A stretch of DNA of 64,000 nucleotides from Sphingopyxis fribergensis (GTDB taxonomy: Bacteria > Pseudomonadota > Alphaproteobacteria > Sphingomonadales > Sphingomonadaceae), in NCBI RefSeq assembly GCF_000803645.1, contig NZ_CP009122.1:4626501-4690500 (forward strand). Direction: 5' to 3'. Positions 42,821-51,116 of this stretch are shown one piece after another (the first letter of the stretch is position 1; every line of letters starts with the position of its first letter). The notes beneath the pieces are model-generated. The model ran no database searches and had not been told where the DNA came from. It was given only the letters and a program-made list of their open reading frames with translations. Position numbers and translations under genes: made by a program.

Positions 42821-43570
42821 TCAATAGCAGCCGCGCGCGCCAAGAATCGCAGGGATCGTCCTTGCGCAGATTTCGATGTTTGAATGAAGGTTCCGGGTCT
42901 GGACGTAACGCACATCGAGCGCGACCCGCTCGTCATATGTCGTGTCGTTGCGACCGCTGATCTGCCACAGGCCGGTAAGGCCCGGGCGCACGGCGCAATA
43001 ATATTCGAAGCTTCGGCCATATCGCGGAACTTCCCCCGCGACGATCGGCCGCGGTCCCACGACGCTCATCTGACCCGCCAGAATATTGAACAACTGCGGG
43101 AGCTCGTCGAGGCTGGTTTTACGCAGCACGCCGCCGATTGCGGTAATCCGCGGATCGTTGCGCAGCTTCTGGTCCGCCGCCCATTCGCGGGCCGCATTTT
43201 CATCGGTTGCAAGGAGCGTCGCCAATCGCTGTTCGGCATCGGCCGCCATCGACCGGAACTTCATGCAGGGAAAGGTCTTGCCGTCCTTCCCGATCCGCTG
43301 CTGCACGAACAGGGCGGGGCCTTTGTCAGTGGCCTTGATAATGAAGAAAATGACAAGGAGCAGGGGAAGGAAAAGCACGATCGCGAACAGGCTGATTGCG
43401 AAATCGAAAAGGCGAATGATCGCATCTTCGGCCTCGTCGCGGTCCCAAAGGCCCATATCGACGGAGTTTGCCGCGTTCGGATGATGCAGGGCCCCAAGAA
43501 CGGAATCGCCGAATTGCTCGACGCTCGACCGCGGCAGATTTGCGATACTCATCGGACTATCGAGTGACAT
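42821..43570 (-). CDS. Initiating polyprenyl-phosphate sugar transferase (ExoY/WcaJ-like)
   Basis: A 249-aa membrane enzyme that loads the first sugar phosphate on undecaprenyl phosphate. One membrane hairpin (AIVLFLPLLLVIFFIIKATD near residue 65), then the catalytic domain: GPALFVQQRIGKDGKTF, CMKFRSM, LRKTSLDELPQLFNILAG, MSVVGPRP and the C-terminal YCAVRPGLTGLWQISGRN. It lacks the N-terminal CoA-binding-like and extra membrane part of WcaJ, so it is the short ExoY type. Start ATG 43570 has AGGGGA upstream. Which sugar it uses cannot be read from sequence. Confidence 0.93.
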   Translation of the reverse strand: MSLDSPMSIANLPRSSVEQFGDSVLGALHHPNAANSVDMGLWDRDEAEDAIIRLFDFAISLFAIVLFLPLLLVIFFIIKATDKGPALFVQQRIGKDGKTFPCMKFRSMAADAEQRLATLLATDENAAREWAADQKLRNDPRITAIGGVLRKTSLDELPQLFNILAGQMSVVGPRPIVAGEVPRYGRSFEYYCAVRPGLTGLWQISGRNDTTYDERVALDVRYVQTRNLHSNIEICARTIPAILGARGCY

Positions 43571-43691
43571 AAACGATCCCCTGTCGAAGATGACGCTATG
43601 CTTGAGTCCGCTCCCAGCCCTTTTTTTCTTGCCGAACATTTCTTCGATCGACTTACCGAACTCTATGGCAAGCAGCCCGCTCGTCAAGATT

Positions 43692-43708
43692 TTTTTGCAC
43701 TGCAGCAT
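43692..43708. promoter_or_regulatory. EPS-type palindrome upstream of the sugar transferase
   Basis: On the minus strand ATGCTGC-AGT-GCAAAAA, the 7-3-7 layout with a weakened second arm, followed on the plus strand by AAATCG exactly as at the flippase site (52.6 kb). It lies 122-138 nt upstream of the ATG. Confidence 0.45.
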
Positions 43709-43781
43709 AAATCGGGCGCCCGCGGCCGGTAATTATCCACTTCTGGCCGATAAACTGCCCCAAAGCGAAGCATCGCTGCAA

Positions 43782-44333
43782 TCAGAATACACGCTCGGGA
43801 ACGCGAATCGTGTCGCCTGGCTGGACGGGCGTGCTGCCGTCGACGCTGTAGAGCTTTTCATCCTTTTCCATTTTATGCCGGATGAACACCTTCTTCTGGG
43901 CAGCACGATAGGAAAAACCACCGGCTCGCGCGACCGCGCTGAAGATCGTCAGGCCATCGACAAAGGGATATTCGCCCGGCTTGCCGACCTCGCCGAGAAT
44001 ATAATAGGGCCGGTAGTTAGTCACTTCGACAACCACATTCGGATTGTTCAGCAATCCTTCGCTGAGCGCCTTCGTCAAGGTCGCCTCGAACTCGCTGATC
44101 GAAAGACCGGCCGCCGGGATTTCCTCGACGAGCGGAAAGGATATCTTGCCTTCGCCATTGACCGGATAGGTGCCGCTCAACCGTTCTTCGCCATAGACCG
44201 TGATTTTCAGCTGGTCGCCGCTGCCGAGGCGATAAACGGCTTGTTCCGGCGTAATCGCCAGCGTTGGCAACGCCCCCGCCGATGAGCAGGCAGACAGAAG
44301 CAGCGCAGCGGCCAGGATCATTCGTCGCATCAT
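43782..44333 (-). CDS. Polysaccharide export lipoprotein (Wza/GumB-like, short)
   Basis: A 183-aa protein with lipoprotein signal LLLSACSSAG (Cys near residue 17), the poly_export domain (YRLGSGDQLKITVYGEERLSGT in two parts) and one SLBB-like domain (YYILGEVGKPGEYPFVDGLT). It is short compared with E. coli Wza (379 aa), as in many GumB-type exporters. It forms the outer-membrane exit with the Wzc-like protein encoded 14 kb away. Start 44333 chosen from three ATGs by spacing to GGGAG. It follows manA-like in the galU operon. Confidence 0.88.
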   Translation of the reverse strand: MMRRMILAAALLLSACSSAGALPTLAITPEQAVYRLGSGDQLKITVYGEERLSGTYPVNGEGKISFPLVEEIPAAGLSISEFEATLTKALSEGLLNNPNVVVEVTNYRPYYILGEVGKPGEYPFVDGLTIFSAVARAGGFSYRAAQKKVFIRHKMEKDEKLYSVDGSTPVQPGDTIRVPERVF

Positions 44334-44347
44334 CGTCATTCTCCCAA

Positions 44348-45217
44348 TCACCAGATTGTTGTCGGTGAGTTTCGAAACAGATCGCCGCCGCAACTGCGTG
44401 CAACGAACATTCGCGCGCCGCCGAGCGGCACGACGCGCGATGGATCGCCCGTCACCACGCAATCTCCGGGCTTCGCCACGCCGTTGTCGGTCGCGACGAT
44501 GCCCTCTAAGGGGACGACAAAATAGGGACCCCGTCCGTCGAGCCGCGGAATGCTGTCATGAGCAACCGACAGCTTGAACTTCGGTCCATCGACGAGCCGC
44601 CCTGCCTTTTCGATCGACACATGCCGCCGCATGGCGGCTGGGTAGGGCTGGGCATTCGAGACGTCGATCCCGTGGTCGAGGTGCAGCTCGCGCGGTCGTC
44701 CATAATCGTAGAGGCGATAGGTGATATCGGCATTTTGCTGGATTTCGACCAGCGAAATCCCGACGCCGATCGCGTGTACCGTGCCTGCCGGAATATAGAA
44801 GAAATCGCCCCTTTTGACAGGAATCCACTCCATCAAGCTTTCGATATCGCCATTGCGGCATGCTTCGCGCAACTCGTCGGCGGTAAGTTTACGCTTCGTA
44901 CCGATGCCGACGCTGGCGCCCGGCTCGGCATCAAGGATGTACCAGCATTCTTCCTTGCCCTGACGGTGTCCGGCGCGGCGCGCTTGATCGTCGGACGGAT
45001 GGACCTGGATCGAGAGCTTTTCGCTTGTGAAAATATATTTGATCATCAGGTCCAGCGGGCGCCCTGGCATCTCGAACCAGATCTCGCCCACCGGATCGGA
45101 AAGCGGGGCGTTTGGCGTGCCGAAGGGGGTGGGGAGGGTCCGGCGCCCCCACGGTTTTTCGACCCGCATCGTGTCGAGCTTGAGCGCCGCGATCGGCATG
45201 CCGCTATAATGCAACAT
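44348..45217 (-). CDS. Class I mannose-6-phosphate isomerase
   Basis: A 289-aa zinc enzyme interconverting mannose-6-P and fructose-6-P, giving precursors for GDP-mannose. Zinc-site text: LSIQVHPSDD (near 70), ECWYIL (near 90) and IPAGTVHAIG (near 146), all as in the short bacterial PMI type. Overlaps galU's end by 14 nt and follows it in one operon; AAGGGG precedes the ATG. Supply of sugar nucleotide for the EPS is the obvious role; GDP-mannose pyrophosphorylase is not in the window. Confidence 0.88.
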   Translation of the reverse strand: MLHYSGMPIAALKLDTMRVEKPWGRRTLPTPFGTPNAPLSDPVGEIWFEMPGRPLDLMIKYIFTSEKLSIQVHPSDDQARRAGHRQGKEECWYILDAEPGASVGIGTKRKLTADELREACRNGDIESLMEWIPVKRGDFFYIPAGTVHAIGVGISLVEIQQNADITYRLYDYGRPRELHLDHGIDVSNAQPYPAAMRRHVSIEKAGRLVDGPKFKLSVAHDSIPRLDGRGPYFVVPLEGIVATDNGVAKPGDCVVTGDPSRVVPLGGARMFVARSCGGDLFRNSPTTIW

Positions 45218-46109
45218 GGCTGCGCCCCTTGCCGGCTGTGCCCGAAATGTGAGTTTGCGCGGACCAGAAGTCCTCGACCGGGCCCGTCATCCCGGGGCGC
45301 GTCATCGCCACGGCCAAGTTGGCGATGACAAAGCCGATCGCATCGCCGCAATCATAACGCCGTCCTTCGAAATTATAGCCGAAGCTGTCGCCCTTGGCCG
45401 CCGCGCGCGCCAGCGCGTCGGTCAGCTGGATTTCGCCGCCGGCACCGCGTTCCTGTGTCGCGAGCAGCGACATGATGTCGGGGTCGAGGATGTAGCGGCC
45501 GACGATCGCCATGTCAGACGGAGTGTCGGCGGGCGCGGGTTTTTCAACCATGCCGCTGATCCGCGTCACCGAGCCGATCTCCTCTTCGGGAATCACGATG
45601 CCGTACCGGGCGCTGTCGTGCGGATCGATCCGCTGGGTGCAGATGATATTGCCGCCATGTTCGGCATGGACAGCCGCCATCTGTGCAAGGCAGCCAGGTT
45701 GGCCGACCATCAGATCGTCGGGCAAGAGGACGGCGAACGGTTCGTTGCCGACCAGCTCGCGCGCGCACCAGATGGCATGACCCAGCCCGAGCGGTGCCTG
45801 CTGCCGAACATAGGAGACGCTTCCGGGTTCGAGCCGCGTCTGGGCGAGCGGTGCCTGGGATTTCCCGCGTGCGCTCAGCGTCGCCTCAAGCTCGAACGCG
45901 ACGTCGAAATGATCCTCAAGCGAGGATTTTCCGCGCGACGTCACAAAGATGAAATGCTCGATACCTGCTTCCAGCGCCTCCTCGACCGCATATTGGATCA
46001 GCGGCTTGTCGACGATCGTCAGCATCTCCTTCGGGATGGCCTTGGTCGCGGGCAGGATACGGGTGCCCAGCCCGGCAACGGGAAAGACGGCCTTGCGGAT
46101 TTTTTTCAC
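45204..46109 (-). CDS. galU: UTP-glucose-1-phosphate uridylyltransferase
   Basis: A 301-aa enzyme making UDP-glucose for EPS and envelope sugars. Signature KAVFPVAGLGTRILPATKA (residues ~6-24), MLTIVDKPLIQYAVEEA, then LLPDDLMVG (metal-binding Asp) near 132, and MVEKPAP near 187. Length is normal. First gene of the galU-manA-wza unit; the cell-wall hydrolase lies 49 bp upstream on the same strand. Confidence 0.95.
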   Translation of the reverse strand: MKKIRKAVFPVAGLGTRILPATKAIPKEMLTIVDKPLIQYAVEEALEAGIEHFIFVTSRGKSSLEDHFDVAFELEATLSARGKSQAPLAQTRLEPGSVSYVRQQAPLGLGHAIWCARELVGNEPFAVLLPDDLMVGQPGCLAQMAAVHAEHGGNIICTQRIDPHDSARYGIVIPEEEIGSVTRISGMVEKPAPADTPSDMAIVGRYILDPDIMSLLATQERGAGGEIQLTDALARAAAKGDSFGYNFEGRRYDCGDAIGFVIANLAVAMTRPGMTGPVEDFWSAQTHISGTAGKGRSHVAL

Positions 46110-46158
46110 GACGCGGACACCTCCAAATGATGTTATCCGCCTCCTGCATCCTCTCTTT

Positions 46159-47397
46159 TTAAGTGTTCTGCGTGCCGGATCGTCGGTCCGACTGGAAGTT
46201 CCCGTTAAAGCCTATCCATCGCGCCCTGTCTGCGCCCAGGCACTGGCTGCTGCTCTTCCGCTCGAAATGCGAGCAATTCCAAAAGGCCCGATCGACGCCG
46301 GTGCGACGATCGCGAACATAGAGAAAAGCAACCGCCTCCCGATCCGCGCTCGACGTCGGCAAGGCGTTGGCGCGGCCGCTGCTTTCCAGCCATCCGACGA
46401 CCTTGCAGAATTTCTGATCGCCGCAGACGTTTAGCGCCTGCATCGCGAGTGAACCGCCATTTCCCTCTTCGCGCGCATTGATGAAATGGACGCCTTCGAG
46501 CGAGGGCGGAGGCATTGCGGGCGCCTCCAGCGAGGCGAGGGTGGTTTTTACATCGGCGACCGCCACGGGCACGAGGCCCGCCGCGTCGGCGATCATGACA
46601 GCGTCCTCGCTGAGCTCTGCTCGGTGCGATAACGAGAGCGAGGCGAGTTTTGCGATGGGCTGCTCGTGCCCTGCATAGCCTTGACGCAGCGCGGCGGGTT
46701 GGCCCCACTTTCCGCTCCAACGGAAGAATAGATGCGTGTCGACCTGCGCGATTTTCTCGAGTTTCGCACTCCAGATCGGATGCACCCAATCGGTGTGATA
46801 GTGGGTCGCGAGACCGACGGACGCATCGACCAGGCCGCCAAGTGCCGACCGTGCGCGCGCGCGCGTCTCTGCCCAGGCGACCTCGGACGGCGTGCGGCGT
46901 AAAGCGCCGTCGCAGGTGAAGGTGAACTGGCATCCCGTCGTTCGTTCGCTTCCCTGGAACACGACGCCGCATACGGTGGCCGGGAAGGCGGGATGGCGGA
47001 CGCGATTGAGGACCACCTGCGCGACGGCGCGCTGGCCGCGGTCGTCATTGCCCGCCTCGTACCACATGGCCGCGGCGAGGCAGTCGACCGCTTTTTCGCG
47101 GCTCGCGGTTTCACCCGCGAGCGCGAAGGGTCGCGCGGCCGGGATCGGGGCGGTGCTGAAAGGTATCGCGACGTTGATCTCGCGCGCCGATTGCGGGTCG
47201 ATCTTGTTGAGCAGCAACGGCTCGGGAAGCGGAAGGTCGCTTGGAACACCGGGCGAACCCAAATGAGCCGCGGCGAGCCGGGACGCGATATCGCGCGCTT
47301 GCCCGATCGTTCCACCGGTGAAGCTCGCAAGGACGACGAGCAGCGTCAGCGCCGCCGCCGCCTGGAATATCCGGTCCTGGATAGCAAATCGCGTCAC
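46159..47397 (-). CDS. SleB-like cell-wall hydrolase, membrane-anchored
   Basis: A 412-aa protein with an N-terminal anchor or signal (ALTLLVVLASFTGG) and a Hydrolase_2 domain: AMWYEAGNDDRGQRAVAQVV, CGVVFQGSERTTGCQFTFTC and ATHYHTDWVHPIW, with the likely catalytic Glu in YEAG. SleB relatives are lytic transglycosylase-like. The C-terminal ~170 residues have no motif I recognise. Start GTG 47397 is chosen because GGAG precedes it and the signal follows; the frame extends upstream to a TTG at 47478. Its place in the EPS block hints at opening peptidoglycan for the export machine. Confidence 0.75.
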   Translation of the reverse strand: MTRFAIQDRIFQAAAALTLLVVLASFTGGTIGQARDIASRLAAAHLGSPGVPSDLPLPEPLLLNKIDPQSAREINVAIPFSTAPIPAARPFALAGETASREKAVDCLAAAMWYEAGNDDRGQRAVAQVVLNRVRHPAFPATVCGVVFQGSERTTGCQFTFTCDGALRRTPSEVAWAETRARARSALGGLVDASVGLATHYHTDWVHPIWSAKLEKIAQVDTHLFFRWSGKWGQPAALRQGYAGHEQPIAKLASLSLSHRAELSEDAVMIADAAGLVPVAVADVKTTLASLEAPAMPPPSLEGVHFINAREEGNGGSLAMQALNVCGDQKFCKVVGWLESSGRANALPTSSADREAVAFLYVRDRRTGVDRAFWNCSHFERKSSSQCLGADRARWIGFNGNFQSDRRSGTQNT

Positions 47398-47485
47398 CGA
47401 ACTCCGATCGACCAAAATGCTGGACTGCCCGAAATTCCGGGCGGCGCTCTTCAAGATCACCACAGGAATGTGACACAATCAAAAA

Positions 47486-47502
47486 ATATTGCAATGCAAC
47501 AT
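47486..47502. promoter_or_regulatory. EPS-type palindrome ATATTGC-AAT-GCAACAT
   Basis: Near-perfect 7-3-7 palindrome in the 467-bp gap between the minus-strand hydrolase and the plus-strand glycosyltransferase operon, 89 nt upstream of the hydrolase start. Confidence 0.5.
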
Positions 47503-47662
47503 AGGTCTGCAAAGCCGGTCTATGGTGCGAAGATTGTCCGAACCCCTGATTTTGGCGTCACGAAAATCCCTATTTAACTGACATTTACGGTTCTGCTAAT
47601 GAGCGGCCTCGCTGTCTCGTTCCGGTACCGGCCGACCCTAATCGCGCTGTCGACACATAAAT

Positions 47663-47679
47663 ATGTTGCATCGCACAAC
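47663..47679. promoter_or_regulatory. EPS-type half-conserved site ATGTTGC-ATC-GCACAAC
   Basis: Left arm is a full match; the right arm matches less well. It faces the plus-strand glycosyltransferase operon, 186 nt upstream of its ATG. With the site at 47486 the divergent region holds two copies. Confidence 0.4.
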
Positions 47680-47723
47680 GAGTCGGCCCTAGCATGAGGT
47701 ATAGGCGTCTGGGAGCTCTCCCC

Positions 47724-47861
47724 ATGAACCAGGCAATGACGATCCGGATTCTGAGCGCTCCTGCGCGCGCTGCCTCGACGGCGGGGCTCGACCCATTGGC
47801 GCGCCTCGCGATCGGCTCGCCACCAGAGCGTTCATCCTGCCGGTTACAGCTGAGGAGTTGA
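47724..47861 (+). CDS. Possible 45-aa leader ORF before the glycosyltransferase operon
   Basis: ATG 47724 follows GGGAG at 8 nt and the frame stops 4 nt before the glycosyltransferase ATG, so it could couple translation. The peptide (MNQAMTIRILSAP..., rich in Ala, Ser and Arg) has no family. It may simply be untranslated leader. Confidence 0.3.
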   Translation: MNQAMTIRILSAPARAASTAGLDPLARLAIGSPPERSSCRLQLRS

Positions 47862-47865
47862 AGGC

Positions 47866-48753
47866 ATGAGTCGGCTCGAGGTTGCGGTCATCATCGCCAG
47901 CACGGGCAGGCCCGCCAATCTGGCAACGTCGCTCCGCCATTTCTCGAACCAGACCCGGCCCCCTGCGGTGATCCTTCTTTCGGTGGCGTCCAAGGACGAT
48001 TTGCCGTCCGATCTCGATGACTATCCCGGCGTCGAGCATGTGATCGGCCCCAAGGGCCTTCCGGCGCAGCGCAATAACGGACTGCGCAATCTGCGCGTCC
48101 CGGCCGATGTGGTCGCCTTTTTCGACGACGATTATATTCCCTCGCGGCGCTGTATCGAGAGGATGGCCGATTTTTTCGATACCAATCCCGATGTTGCCGG
48201 CGCGAACGGGCTGCTCCTCGCCGACGGCATCAACACGCCTGGCATCTCGACCGAGCAAGCCGAGGAACTGGTGGAACGTTACGACGACATCGCAGCAACG
48301 CCTGACACCGCAATCCGCAAGGACATGAAGGGCCTCTACGGTTGTAACATGACCTACCGTCGCCTGATGATCGAGGGCATCTGGTTTGACGAGCGTTTGA
48401 AGCTCTACGGCTGGCAGGAGGATATCGACTTTGCCGCCCAATTGCTCGGACGCGGTCGGCTGGTCCAGACCCACGCCTTTGCAGGGGTGCATCAGGGCGT
48501 GAAGGGTGGCCGCGCGTCCGGCGTCCGGCTCGGCTATTCGCAAATCATCAATCCCCTCTACCTCGCAGGCAAGGGAACGATGCGGACAAGTTTCGCCCTG
48601 CGAATCATTTTCGGTAATTTCGTCGCCAATCACGCACGGGCGCTGAAACCGGAGCCATGGGTCGACAGGGCCGGGCGCGTGCGCGGCAATTGGCTCGGCC
48701 TGTTCGATGCGATGCGCGGCAGGCTGACGCCGGAAAGGATCGAGGCCCTGTGA
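47866..48753 (+). CDS. Glycosyltransferase family 2
   Basis: A 295-aa GT-A enzyme: VAVIIASTGRPANLATSLRH at the start, FFDDDYIPSRRCIERM with the DxD metal site near residue 87, GCNMTYRR and the base-containing WQEDIDFAAQLLGRG near 185. Cytoplasmic inverting sugar transfer to the lipid-linked repeat unit is inferred. GAGGAG precedes the ATG. First sure gene of a plus-strand unit with the pyruvyl transferase and nitroreductase. Confidence 0.92.
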   Translation: MSRLEVAVIIASTGRPANLATSLRHFSNQTRPPAVILLSVASKDDLPSDLDDYPGVEHVIGPKGLPAQRNNGLRNLRVPADVVAFFDDDYIPSRRCIERMADFFDTNPDVAGANGLLLADGINTPGISTEQAEELVERYDDIAATPDTAIRKDMKGLYGCNMTYRRLMIEGIWFDERLKLYGWQEDIDFAAQLLGRGRLVQTHAFAGVHQGVKGGRASGVRLGYSQIINPLYLAGKGTMRTSFALRIIFGNFVANHARALKPEPWVDRAGRVRGNWLGLFDAMRGRLTPERIEAL

Positions 48754-48830
48754 TCAGCCATCGCCGTCCCGACGCCGTCACCGGCATCCGGCCTTCCTGT
48801 TCCCAACCGTCGTAGCGAGGTGCGTTTCCA

Positions 48831-50162
48831 ATGACATCACAGCCCCAGCGCAATGCTCCGCAAGGCGAGAAGGTCGGGCTGCTGAAATACGCCTGGCGCA
48901 ACCTCGGGATTCGCAAACTGGTCCTCGAACGGCGCTTTCGGACACTTGAACTGGAATGGAAGGCGGCGCGCGCGAAGGTCCGGCAATATCATGGTGTCCC
49001 GGCGAATATCCTGATCATTCCGTCCGATCCCGAACTCCTGACATCATCGACCGGCGATCAGGCGATGATCGGCGCCATCGTGGCTTACTGGCGCCACGCG
49101 ATCCCACACGCCCGCATCAACGTGGCCGTTGCCAATGACGTCGCCGCTGCCGCGGCGCAAGCCATTGGTCTGACGCCGCTTCGCCTCCTTACCTCGGCGG
49201 CGACCTTCGAAGCTGCGATCGAGCAGGTGAAGGCGTGCGAAATCGGTACCGTCGTCGCGATGGGGGCCGATGTGCTCGATGGCAGCTACAATGTGGCCTT
49301 CTCTGGCCGTCAGCTGATGCTTCTCGACCTGCTCGCACGCGGTGGTGCAGACAGCTATGTTACCGGCTTCAGCGTCAGTCAGGACTTTCATCCGCGCATC
49401 GCCCGCCTGTTCGATGCGCTCGACGCGTCGGTCCGGATCAACCTGCGCGATCCCGTGTCTTTCGGCCGTTTCCAGCGTGCATCGACGGCACAGTCGCATC
49501 TCGTCGCCGATGTCGCCTTTCTTCTCGATCCAAGGGTGTCCTCACTCACCGAGGAGATCTCCGGCTGGATCGCCGATCAGCGGCGGACAGGCCGTCTTGT
49601 GCTCGGGCTCAACTGTCATCCGTTGTTGCTCGAACTTGAGGACCGCCACGATCTCGATCGCTTTCTCGACGCCTTTGTCGAGGCGATTGCCGATTTCGCT
49701 GCCCGCCGCGAGCTGGCCTTTTTGATGATCGATCACGACAGCCGGGGCTCCTCCTCCGATGCCATCTGCTTGCGGCCAATCTATGACCGCTTGCTTCGAA
49801 GGATGGGCGCGGAGCATATCCTTTATCCGGACGAGCGCCTTGCCGCCGACGAGATCAAGGCGGTGGTCGGCGATCTCGATGGCGTCGTTTCGGGGCGGAT
49901 GCATCTGATGATCGCCGCGATGGGGGCGGGCACGCCAGTCTTCGGCATCGACTATAAGGATAAGATGGAGGGGTTGCTCAACCATTTCGGTCTCCCGACC
50001 GATTCGCTGTGCACGGCCGCCGACTTCATGCGAGGCGATGACAGACCGGCTGTGCTCCTCACCGAATTTGTCGATCGGATCGACGCGATCCGGACGCATG
50101 TGGCGGAAGCCAAGCCGCTGGTGAAGGCAGCCGCAAGGCAAAATTTCGCGGCCGCAGCCTGA
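48831..50162 (+). CDS. Polysaccharide pyruvyl transferase family protein
   Basis: A 443-aa protein with the PS_pyruv_trans layout: ILIIPSDPELLTSSTGDQAM near residue 62, a long central region, then VVSGRMHLMIAAMGAGTPVFG and DYKDKMEGLLNHFGLP near 345-385. Members add pyruvate ketals to sugars, giving the EPS negative charge; some homologues do other sugar chemistry. The first 40 residues are basic. Its stop overlaps the nitroreductase ATG (TGATG). Confidence 0.88.
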   Translation: MTSQPQRNAPQGEKVGLLKYAWRNLGIRKLVLERRFRTLELEWKAARAKVRQYHGVPANILIIPSDPELLTSSTGDQAMIGAIVAYWRHAIPHARINVAVANDVAAAAAQAIGLTPLRLLTSAATFEAAIEQVKACEIGTVVAMGADVLDGSYNVAFSGRQLMLLDLLARGGADSYVTGFSVSQDFHPRIARLFDALDASVRINLRDPVSFGRFQRASTAQSHLVADVAFLLDPRVSSLTEEISGWIADQRRTGRLVLGLNCHPLLLELEDRHDLDRFLDAFVEAIADFAARRELAFLMIDHDSRGSSSDAICLRPIYDRLLRRMGAEHILYPDERLAADEIKAVVGDLDGVVSGRMHLMIAAMGAGTPVFGIDYKDKMEGLLNHFGLPTDSLCTAADFMRGDDRPAVLLTEFVDRIDAIRTHVAEAKPLVKAAARQNFAAAA

Positions 50163-51106
50163 TGCTCGCCGTCGCCAAATCCTTTGCGAAGCTGAACCGC
50201 AATCTCTTTTACGATGCCTTCCGCTATTTTCGTTTCTCCTCGATGTTCGACCGCGAATCCGAAAGCGCGCGGCTCGGTGCGGCGATCAAGATGGATGCTC
50301 ACCGGATCGAGAAAGGGCTGGCCTTGCCGCAATCGCGCCCCGGCTTCGGCCAGGATGTCGTTGCACGGCTGATCCGCGATGTCAGGATTTATGAGCAGCG
50401 CTTCGGCGCCGACCGGATTACGCGCGTCGCCCGTTCGGCGCTCGCGGACTATGAGCAGACCAGTCGCGATCAAGGTGTGCCGCACGCAAACCTTGGTCAG
50501 TTTCTGACCCCGGGCGATTTTGCCCAAGCCGAGTCCGCGACGATCCGGCTCGATGCGGAATCGGTCCGTGCCCGATCGCACATGGATTTTGCGTCATTCG
50601 CGCATTCGCGCCACTCGCTTCGCCAATTTTCCCTTGACCCTGTCGACCGCGCGGCGATCGAGGCCGCTGTGCGTGCGGCCGAACGCACACCTTCGGTCTG
50701 CAACCGCCAATCGGCCAAGGCTTACCACATCGTCGATTCGGCGCTGCGCAGGCAGTTGCTGGAGATACAGGGCGGAAACCGGGGGTTCGGCGACGATATC
50801 TCCGAACTTCTGATCATAACGTCCGAACTGCGCAATTTCGTGAGTGCGGCCGAACGCTATCAATGCTGGATCGATGGCGGCCTGTTTGCTATGTCGCTCG
50901 TTTACGCGCTTCATGCCCAGGGTCTGGGCACCTGCATGCTCAACTGGAGCGTCGATCCGAGCCGCGACATCGCAGCGCGCAAGCTGATGAAACTGCCGCC
51001 GACGCAAAATATCATCGTCTATATCGCGGTGGGCCATTACCCCGAAAGCTTCTCGGTCGCGACCTCCGCGCGGCTTGGTGTCGACGATATTCTGATACGT
51101 CTCTGA
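50162..51106 (+). CDS. Nitroreductase-family flavoprotein in the EPS locus
   Basis: A 314-aa protein. The C-terminal ~190 residues match the nitroreductase fold: HSRHSLRQFSLDPVDRAAIE, ERTPSVCNRQS (FMN-binding region) and LGTCMLNWSVDP, ending VYIAVGHYPESFSVATSARL. The first ~110 residues form an extra helical domain (DRESESARLGAAIKMDAHRIEKG). Translational coupling to the pyruvyl transferase argues for a joint role in the polymer, not general nitroaromatic reduction. The substrate is unknown. Confidence 0.85.
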   Translation: MLAVAKSFAKLNRNLFYDAFRYFRFSSMFDRESESARLGAAIKMDAHRIEKGLALPQSRPGFGQDVVARLIRDVRIYEQRFGADRITRVARSALADYEQTSRDQGVPHANLGQFLTPGDFAQAESATIRLDAESVRARSHMDFASFAHSRHSLRQFSLDPVDRAAIEAAVRAAERTPSVCNRQSAKAYHIVDSALRRQLLEIQGGNRGFGDDISELLIITSELRNFVSAAERYQCWIDGGLFAMSLVYALHAQGLGTCMLNWSVDPSRDIAARKLMKLPPTQNIIVYIAVGHYPESFSVATSARLGVDDILIRL

Positions 51107-51116
51107 CCCGCGCTGG

